Assembly (NCBI RefSeq): GCF_026262505.1
Contig: NC_067207.1
Span: 11,252,082 to 11,316,081 of the forward strand
From: Trichomonas vaginalis G3
Taxonomy: Eukaryota > Parabasalia > Trichomonadida > Trichomonadidae
Length of the DNA: 64,000 nt
Reading direction: 5' to 3'
Notes under the pieces: model-generated
What the model saw: only the letters and a program-made list of their open reading frames with translations
The model's database searches: none
What the model was told of the DNA's origin: nothing
Part shown: positions 57,826-64,000 of the stretch, piece by piece
Position numbering within the stretch: position 1 is the stretch's first letter
Layout of the letters: each line of letters starts with the position of its first letter
Position numbers and translations under genes: made by a program

Positions 57826-58107
57826 ATGGATCCAGGCAAGAAAGATCCCTTAGATGTTTATATCAAAAATGCAAACATTATGTTTAAAGTCGGTTTTGCA
57901 CTTTGCCCGCTCTGCTGGCTCATGTGCTGGATATATTGCTTAAATAGGCAAACTGAGAGCCAAGAATTAGTCGTAATCGGCAAGAGATCGTTCTGGCTGT
58001 TTTGGCTTTCCTTATACATTCTCGGAATTTGGACCCTCTGTTACTCAGCTTGGTGGACAAAGATGGAAGTTATCGGATATAACGTTCCTTACGGCGAACC
58101 TCAATAA
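57826..58107 (+). CDS. PEN2: PEN-2-like gamma-secretase subunit, 93 aa
   Basis: I chose the ATG at 57,826 (MDPGKKDPLDVY) since it gives a length close to PEN-2 (about 100 aa). Residues 15-37 (NIMFKVGFALCPLCWLMCWI) and 55-78 (RSFWLFWLSLYILGIWTLCY) are hydrophobic. The order of features follows PEN-2: KY-x-GGFA-x-LPFLW-like start, a short loop, RSA-x-GFLFW-like second helix, and a C-terminal IGYNVPYGEPQ comparable with the L-F-x-IPLG-x-P end. PEN-2 triggers presenilin cleavage and stabilises gamma-secretase in endomembranes. The family call is by motif and size. Confidence 0.75.
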   Translation: MDPGKKDPLDVYIKNANIMFKVGFALCPLCWLMCWIYCLNRQTESQELVVIGKRSFWLFWLSLYILGIWTLCYSAWWTKMEVIGYNVPYGEPQ

Positions 58108-58780
58108 GAAAGATCTATTTCACATCAGTTGTAAATACTATTATTTATCTACGAAATTTTACGTAAAAATGTAACTTTTTATTTCTCCTTAATTGATTTT
58201 TAATATTACTAGATGCAAAATAGTATTGGTTGGTTAATTACTATGGATTTTGATATTTTTAGGTCTTAAGTTTATTACTGTGCCTTTGTATACAAAAGTC
58301 AATTTATTTGAAAAGTACACTAGCAATGCTCCAATGAAAAACGTGTATATTCTATAAGTGTGGGCGTTTGGTTAATATATATCCTAACCTTGGTGTATAT
58401 TAATAAAACTTTGAAAATACTCTAAGCTGGCGATATCCTAACTCTCATGATATTACATTATAGCGTATTTTGGACACATTGATGATGGCGAATTGTTTTA
58501 ATTGATTTTTTGATAAAAAATATTTCATTGATGAATTTATTGAGACATGATACTATATATATAAGCTTTTAACCTTAATTAATTTAATGTTCTGGAATAA
58601 ATATGCAAAATAAACATGATACAATATCAAATCAATCAGGTAGACTCAATTGCTAAATCCTGAATAGATAAAATGTCATCTCTGGCAAAAGAAGTTCTAA
58701 ATCCAAAATAAAATATGATGTGCTTTTAGAGAGACATTTTTCCTTGAAAAAAGCGGTTGGCCAGATTTTTAGATTTATTC
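58108..58780. other. Spacer, no gene seen
   Basis: AT-rich. Nothing recognisable is seen apart from short TA-rich runs. Confidence 0.5.
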
Positions 58781-59329
58781 ATGGGTAAAACACACTCTCT
58801 TCAGAAACGCTACAACAAAATGTATAAAAGAAAGATGGCTGCACCAGAACTTCCTGATGATGTCAAGAAAGCAATCGAATCTTACGGATATACAGTTGGA
58901 ACTGCCACAAATTTCAAAGATTTTTACACAAGACTAGGTCTTTCATCAAATCCAAATGATACAGCACAGATTGGTTTTACAGATAAACTCGGAAATCTTA
59001 AGCGCGAAAAAGCATTAGAAAAATTAAAAGAAAAACAGCCAGAAGAAGTCGTAGTAAACTTACCAGAAGTTATGGATAAGATTCCAGATAAAGATCCTTT
59101 AGTCAGACATCTTGGTGAAAACGATTTTAAGATTATGGCACAATTAAAGACAAGATACGGTAATGATTTTGAAATGATGGCTATGGATCGTAGACGCAAC
59201 CCATGGCAACTTAATGTTAATCAATTAAAGAAGAAAATGGCAATGTATGACAGAGAAGTTGAAGAAATTAGCAAAATGCAATTTGATCAACCAAAGAATG
59301 AAGAAGAGGCTGAAAAGGCTGAAGAATAA
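58781..59329 (+). CDS. NOP16: NOP16-like nucleolar ribosome-biogenesis protein, 182 aa
   Basis: The ATG at 58,781 gives MGKTHSLQKRYNKMYKRKMA, a basic nucleolar-type start. Residues about 40-62 (NFKDFYTRLGLSSNPND) match the N-LAEMGL-x-x-DPN block of NOP16. The C-terminal region (HLGENDFKIMAQLKTRYGND, MMAMDRRRNPWQLNVNQLKK) matches the D-Y-x-x-MVENHGEDYKAMARDEKNYYQ-T-x-x-QI block. NOP16 is an assembly factor of pre-60S particles. Length fits (human 178). The acidic tail NEEEAEKAEE is extra. TTCATGG at the start may act as initiator. Confidence 0.75.
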   Translation: MGKTHSLQKRYNKMYKRKMAAPELPDDVKKAIESYGYTVGTATNFKDFYTRLGLSSNPNDTAQIGFTDKLGNLKREKALEKLKEKQPEEVVVNLPEVMDKIPDKDPLVRHLGENDFKIMAQLKTRYGNDFEMMAMDRRRNPWQLNVNQLKKKMAMYDREVEEISKMQFDQPKNEEEAEKAEE

Positions 59330-62242
59330 TAGAATTATTATAGAGAATAAAAATTATTTTATTTTTATGTTAAATTGATCATATAACTAACTGGAACTGT
59401 AAATACATTAACTAACATATAAACATAATGCTGTCATTTCAAATGATAAATGTAATAACTTAAATTAATAAAAATGTCTAAAAGCATGATATATCATGAT
59501 AATGGATATATCTGTTTCTAGTAAATCATTTGGATATATTAGTAATGATTCGGATTAGAAATAGAAAAATATCAATGTAAATATTGGCTAAATGAAGAAA
59601 ATATCATTCTCATGATCATATTTGTGACCAATTATAGCTCTCTTGACTAATAATTATTTATAAATTTTCACAAGTTACAAAAAAAATTTAAAATAGAGTA
59701 TTATTTTAAGCACAATAATTGATTATCTCGTTAATTAATGTAATATACGCATTTTCTAACATTATTGTGTACTAGATTTCAAAATATTGAATATAATTTC
59801 AGCAAAAAAATAAAAACTCTCTTTTTTTTTAATGAAGTGTTTCTCTCCTGGCCAAAAATTCACTACGAAGTGGCTTTTGATTAAGGAAAGAGTGTGTTTC
59901 CGTAGTTCTTAGTTACTGAGGAGCACGAATCCCCCAGTGACCGTGACGGAGTATGGCCATGTATTGAATCGAAAATAATCGTCGAACTTTGAGTCGAGTA
60001 AATGATAAATGATCGAATATGTTTAACATGTTGAAATGCATTTGCTTATGATACTTGTAATTAGGGATATGATATTGGTCGCTAATTTGAATTATTTGTA
60101 CTTAATTTCAGCATTCATCGAAAAAATTGATCGTTATTGATATTTAGCCATATTCCGATTATGTTACAGTAACTGTTTTCACTGTTGGCTGTAAGGATGT
60201 CAATTTGGAAGAAAAGTGAGAAAATTCCTAAAATGCTAAAAATGAATTTTCCAAACGTACTTTTTTATCTGATTGTTTTGATTTTGAAAAAAATTTGGAG
60301 AGAAGAACTCTTCGTTTTTGAATTTTGTCACGATGGTTTTAAAGTATATTAGACACATGTATTGATATTACTATTTTTGTATATTTTAAGAGAAAATCCC
60401 TAAAAAGTGAGAAAATCTGAGACGGTTTGAGAAAATATATAAACTATTGAAAATTTGAATTAAACTTCTAATTTGGAAAAAAGAAATTTGGAAAGAAGAA
60501 AATTCAAAAATCGAGATTTAGACTCAGTATCAAATGGAGAACAAAATGTTTCTTCATATGAAGGAAAAAAATTTTCTTGAGAAGAAATAGAGTTTTTAAA
60601 ATTTTATTGTATGTAATGAAATAAACAAATATTAAAATTATTTTTTGATAACAAGAAAATTCCCAACAGAAAATATTTGAGACAAAGAAAAAAAGAAAAT
60701 TGAAAAATATTACTCTCCTTTACATTTCTTGAGATTTTCAATTTATTTTTATAAAATTGACAATTTTATACGTTTAGATGAAAATAAGTGATTTTGCTTG
60801 AAATAAAAATTATTGTTTGTTTACAGCTATCAAATAGATTTTTGCTATTTTGATTAAAATTTGTTAATCAAATTAATAATTTTTTTCTAAATATCTTAAA
60901 TATCTGGATCACTCACTGATACGATGAATTAAACGATAAAAATAATACAAACTCAACTAAGTTTCCTGTCTTTCAACCAAAAAATATTATGCAATTTAAA
61001 TTAAATTGTTTATTCAAATATAAAACAAAGATGAAATAATTACAGTTATCATAAACTTTATGAATAACTCTGTAATTGGTTCAGATTTTCGTAAAAATAT
61101 TTTTATTAAAATCGATAAGAATATGTTTACCTACTATCATCACATATCTATAAACAAGAGTATAGTGATTTTTATCATCGAAACTTTTTAAAAGCTGCAA
61201 GCTGGAAGTAAAAATCTTGTTTTTTTTTCTGAGTTAGTTGTAGAACTATTGATTCCCGAGTTATCATTGTGATGTAGAAGGATGTCAATGTACTGACTGA
61301 AGGATATGAAGTGAATTGAATTTCATTGAATTTCAATTTGATCCAATTTGTTGAAATTATATGAATGTGTCAACATCTGTATCACTCTCCTTCACTTCTT
61401 CCCTATTTTTTCGAGAACGAAGCTAGCTCTGCTTTCGCTGAGCGAATTGACACTTTTGATGCCCTAAACGTACATACTCTCAAATTTATCGAAAAAAATA
61501 ATACTACCTAAACTCGTATATTCTTATTTTAAATATGATATTATCCTTAGATTCCACACTAGAATATATTTAAATCAACTTTTAAAAAAGTTCGAATCCT
61601 GCGCGTCTCACTTTTTAAATTTTCCAAAAGGAAAATTATATTCTCCTAAAATGAAAACAATTTTCCGAATTGACATCCTTATTGGCTGAGCATAATCTAT
61701 GCAAAAACACGACAATTAAATTAAGCTGACAGTATCATCATGTGAATGAGACGAAACTATGAAATATTTATATAATATAGAAGAATTAGATGCTGGTTCT
61801 GCAATATTTAACTCCTAAAGGTTCGACATTCATTACTTCAGCCGACAATATGGGATTTGAGGCAGAGTTATTTAACAATAAAGCAACATATAATAGAAGC
61901 TCTGAAAAGAATGTATCATAACATGATCTATAGCAATACGAGTTTAAATTATATGCAAATAACATGATAAGACTTAAGATGATGATTATCATACTCTTTA
62001 TACATAAATTTAATATGAATTACTTAACAGTCGAGCCGAAAAATCAATTGGATAATGATTTGAAAACATATGAGTCGAAAATACTGATAGTTTGGATTTT
62101 TATAGTCTATGATGTTGTAAGATTACATCTGTAATCTTAAAATTGGATTATATATTTTCAGTCAGAAAAAAAAATAAACTTACAATTGTCAATTTTCTTA
62201 TGTAAACTGCCACGGCCTCTGAAATGTGACAGTTCCCTTCAA
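59330..62242. other. Long non-coding region with a candidate RNA gene
   Basis: 2.9 kb of AT-rich DNA. The only patch with unusual composition is about 59,850-59,960, listed separately. The rest shows no credible gene; short minus-strand frames near 61,786 are not supported. Confidence 0.5.
59850..59958 (+). ncRNA. Candidate structured RNA, class unknown
   Basis: A 109-base patch that is clearly GC-richer than the surrounding 2.9 kb. GGCCA at 59,850 pairs with TGGCC at 59,954. Inside are three hairpins: CACT-ACGA-AGTG (59,861-59,872), GGAAA...TTTCC (59,885-59,901) and GTTACTG...CAGTGAC (59,912-59,941) with an inner GGA/TCC. The final part, ACCGTGACGGAGTATGG, has a GNRA-like loop vaguely like SRP helix 8, but the match is incomplete. 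Strand is a guess. No tRNA, 5S or snRNA signature is seen. Confidence 0.35.
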
Positions 62243-63199
62243 ATGAGTGAATCGATTGTAGACCCATCCAATCGCTATTTGAGGTGTGAAGTCAGACAGA
62301 AAATTAACCGCACAACTGTTTATAAATGCCTCGATCAAGAGGAAAGCAGTCCTGCAGATTGGTATGAAATTTCGATTGAAAATATGCCACCTGAATCTCT
62401 CTCAAGTCTCAAGGTTTTCATGACATCTTTCTCGCAAATAAAACATCCAAACCTTTTACAGATTAGTAGAGCCTGGTTAGATTCTGCAAGAAAAACTTTC
62501 GTATACGTCACAGAAGTCTTCTCGCGAAAAACATTAAGAAACTATTTGACAGAACTAACAACGAGGCCGGCTACCTCTGTCATTTCAAAATGGTGTATAC
62601 AGATCTTGAACGGATTAATGGCATTACACAACGCAGTTCCGCCAATTATACATAACGACTTGACTTGCAATAACATATACATTGATGTTAATACAGGCAT
62701 AATCAAAATCGGAATTCCTTCTTTCGAAGCTGTATTATTTAATTGGATTTCGCCAGTTGCGCCTATCGAAGTTCAGAAGGGACTTGCCGAGCCAAGGTCA
62801 GATGTTTGGTCCCTCGGCCTTTGCGTTATAGAAATGGCAACTGGCGAACAACCTTATTCAGATAAACCATCACCAAAGGATTCAATCTTGAAGGGAGAAT
62901 CGCCTTCCTCTGTTGGACAGGTTTCTGACCCTTCTGTAGCAGATTTCATTACTTGCTGTTTGTTGCCAGTTGATATGAGGCCTTCTACGCAGGCTTTATT
63001 CGAATATACATTGATTTCAGAGAACTATGAGCCCCCACCGGCTGATCCAGAGCCATCTGCTATTCAACAGTTGCAGGCAAAGCAAAAATCAGAATATGAT
63101 AATTTGCTCGCCCGCCAAGAGAAAGAACGAAGGGAGCTTATAGCCAAGATTAAGGCTAGACTGAAAAAAACGGCATCATTACGTGACTTACTCAAATAA
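62243..63199 (+). CDS. WNK/NRBP-like pseudokinase, 318 aa
   Basis: I used the ATG at 62,243, preceded by TTCAAATG, which can act as initiator. The kinase fold spans about residues 10-265. WNK/NRBP-like features are the sequence PPIIHNDLTCNNIYIDVNTG (catalytic loop) and SDVWSLGLCVIEMATGEQPY (subdomain IX). The usual HRD reads HND, the DFG region reads KIGIPSFEAV, and the position of the strand-3 Lys reads YEISIENM. It is therefore probably catalytically dead or very unusual. The C-terminus (about 275-318) is a charged coiled coil, LLARQEKERRELIAKIKARL. NRBP-type pseudokinases act as adaptors. Confidence 0.8.
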   Translation: MSESIVDPSNRYLRCEVRQKINRTTVYKCLDQEESSPADWYEISIENMPPESLSSLKVFMTSFSQIKHPNLLQISRAWLDSARKTFVYVTEVFSRKTLRNYLTELTTRPATSVISKWCIQILNGLMALHNAVPPIIHNDLTCNNIYIDVNTGIIKIGIPSFEAVLFNWISPVAPIEVQKGLAEPRSDVWSLGLCVIEMATGEQPYSDKPSPKDSILKGESPSSVGQVSDPSVADFITCCLLPVDMRPSTQALFEYTLISENYEPPPADPEPSAIQQLQAKQKSEYDNLLARQEKERRELIAKIKARLKKTASLRDLLK

Positions 63200-63418
63200 T
63201 TTGTCTTTTGTAAATATCGATTCTGTACCACTTTCTGTTTAATTGCCTTACTTTTTCTTATCTATTTTTTCACACCTTGATTTCGAAATAACATATTTGA
63301 ATTCCAAATTTATTTTTTTCGAAATCAAATTCTCAAAATGAAATATCTTTACTCTTCATTATATACTTTATTCCCAACACTGAGGATGTTTTATTAATTA
63401 ATATGTCATTTTATTATA
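63200..63418. other. Spacer with the promoter of the last gene
   Basis: AT-rich, without a gene. It ends in the initiator-like TCATTTT described next. Confidence 0.5.
63404..63410 (+). promoter_or_regulatory. Initiator element TCATTTT
   Basis: TCATTTT lies about 8 bases before the ATG at 63,419. It fits the trichomonad initiator TCA(+1)-pyrimidine-T/A, which is usually within about 20 bases of the start codon. Position is approximate to one or two bases. Confidence 0.6.
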
Positions 63419-64000
63419 ATGAATATTTCGATTCTTGCTTTATCTCACACTTCAAATAGTTTATCACCGTTTATTTCAAGAGATGCAAGAATTACAATGA
63501 ATAAATGCTCGTTTCACCATCTATTTTCCCATGTTCTTTATTTTAATAAGCCTTTCATTACAACATTAAAAAATTCCGAATTTCAGAGGATTCAAAAGTC
63601 TGTTTTGCTTAGCCAAGGCAATATCGTATCACATGTTGATAAGGATTTCTTCAAAGGCATTAGTATAAAAGGTTTAGATTCAATTCTTATTGATAACTGC
63701 TTATTCAAGAACATAAATACTGGTGAAAATTCTACATGTCTAAATATTGCACCAGCCTTTCAACCCAGAACTCTTACAATTAAAAATTCAAGATTTATAA
63801 ATTTAAGTTCACAACTATCTGCTGCTATTTTCTTTACAAGTAATGTAGATTTGTACATGTCTAGCAATTGTTTCTCATATTGTAGATCAGTTTATACATT
63901 TCAGACTTTTTGTTCGGAACTTACTCTAGAAATAGAAGTAAATACTACAATATTTGATATGTGTTCACCTAGACACGAGCCTGGCTTGCATATGATGCTT
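63419..64000 (+). CDS. Beta-helix-like repeat protein, N-terminal part only (runs off window)
   Basis: An open frame of 194 codons from ATG to the window edge without a stop. It reads MNISILALSHTSNSLSPFIS, then repeats of short beta strands such as ITMNKCSFHHLFSHVLYF, LDSILIDNCLFKNIN and RTLTIKNSRFINLSS, each with the pattern I-x-N-C/S-x-F. This periodicity is that of right-handed parallel beta-helix proteins, which form large surface or secreted families in trichomonads. No clear signal peptide is seen. The initiator TCATTTT just upstream supports this start. Confidence 0.7.
   Translation, partial: MNISILALSHTSNSLSPFISRDARITMNKCSFHHLFSHVLYFNKPFITTLKNSEFQRIQKSVLLSQGNIVSHVDKDFFKGISIKGLDSILIDNCLFKNINTGENSTCLNIAPAFQPRTLTIKNSRFINLSSQLSAAIFFTSNVDLYMSSNCFSYCRSVYTFQTFCSELTLEIEVNTTIFDMCSPRHEPGLHMML

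Overview
This window looks like nuclear DNA of a parabasalid flagellate of the Trichomonas/Tritrichomonas type. It is AT-rich and its genes show no visible introns. Initiator-like TCA-pyrimidine motifs lie a few bases upstream of several ATGs. The gene families fit as well: ankyrin proteins with near-identical 33-residue repeats, a compact two-repeat Myb factor, an ALK-type glycine-rich surface protein, a flagellar CFAP47-like protein and much transposon DNA. I cannot fix the species from the sequence alone.

Layout. Positions 1-11,017 are one arm of a Polinton/Maverick fossil that runs off the left edge. Recognisable parts are a family B DNA polymerase (broken), a retroviral-type integrase, small amphipathic basic proteins, phage-type fibre proteins and a D12-class adenine methyltransferase near its end. 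Its right end abuts a 237-bp fragment of a TTAA-flanked repeat; a fuller copy of that repeat sits at 51,080-52,128. Next come a 1.2-kb satellite (11,535-12,699) and a 3.8-kb DNA transposon (12,700-16,472). The transposon has very long inverted repeats that contain 121-bp tandem arrays, and a decayed integrase-type transposase. A non-coding stretch with GC-rich hairpins leads into the host genes.

Host genes, 18,009-44,856: a degenerate-PARP-like/B-box/TLDc protein, an ankyrin protein, a 1548-residue coiled-coil protein, tRNA-Gly(UCC), a Myb factor, a prefoldin subunit, a bacterial-type uridine-kinase-like enzyme, CFAP47 (2872 aa), a glycine-rich surface protein, a TVP23-like Golgi protein and an Hsp70 fragment. 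From 45,528 to 49,782 there are two paralogous genes of unknown function. One is split by a 2.3-kb Mutator-like insertion with a perfect 9-bp target duplication, and removing the insert keeps the reading frame exactly. Positions 48,644-54,822 are mostly non-coding DNA with small mobile elements.

From 54,823 to 63,199 the host genes resume: a membrane protein, a small coiled-coil protein, a YAR1-like ankyrin protein, a PEN-2-like gamma-secretase subunit, a NOP16-like nucleolar protein, a candidate structured RNA and a WNK/NRBP-like pseudokinase. The start of a beta-helix-like gene runs off the right edge at 64,000. The host genes look like independent single-gene units, not operons. The YAR1-like and NOP16-like genes both point to ribosome biogenesis, and CFAP47 to the flagellar axoneme.
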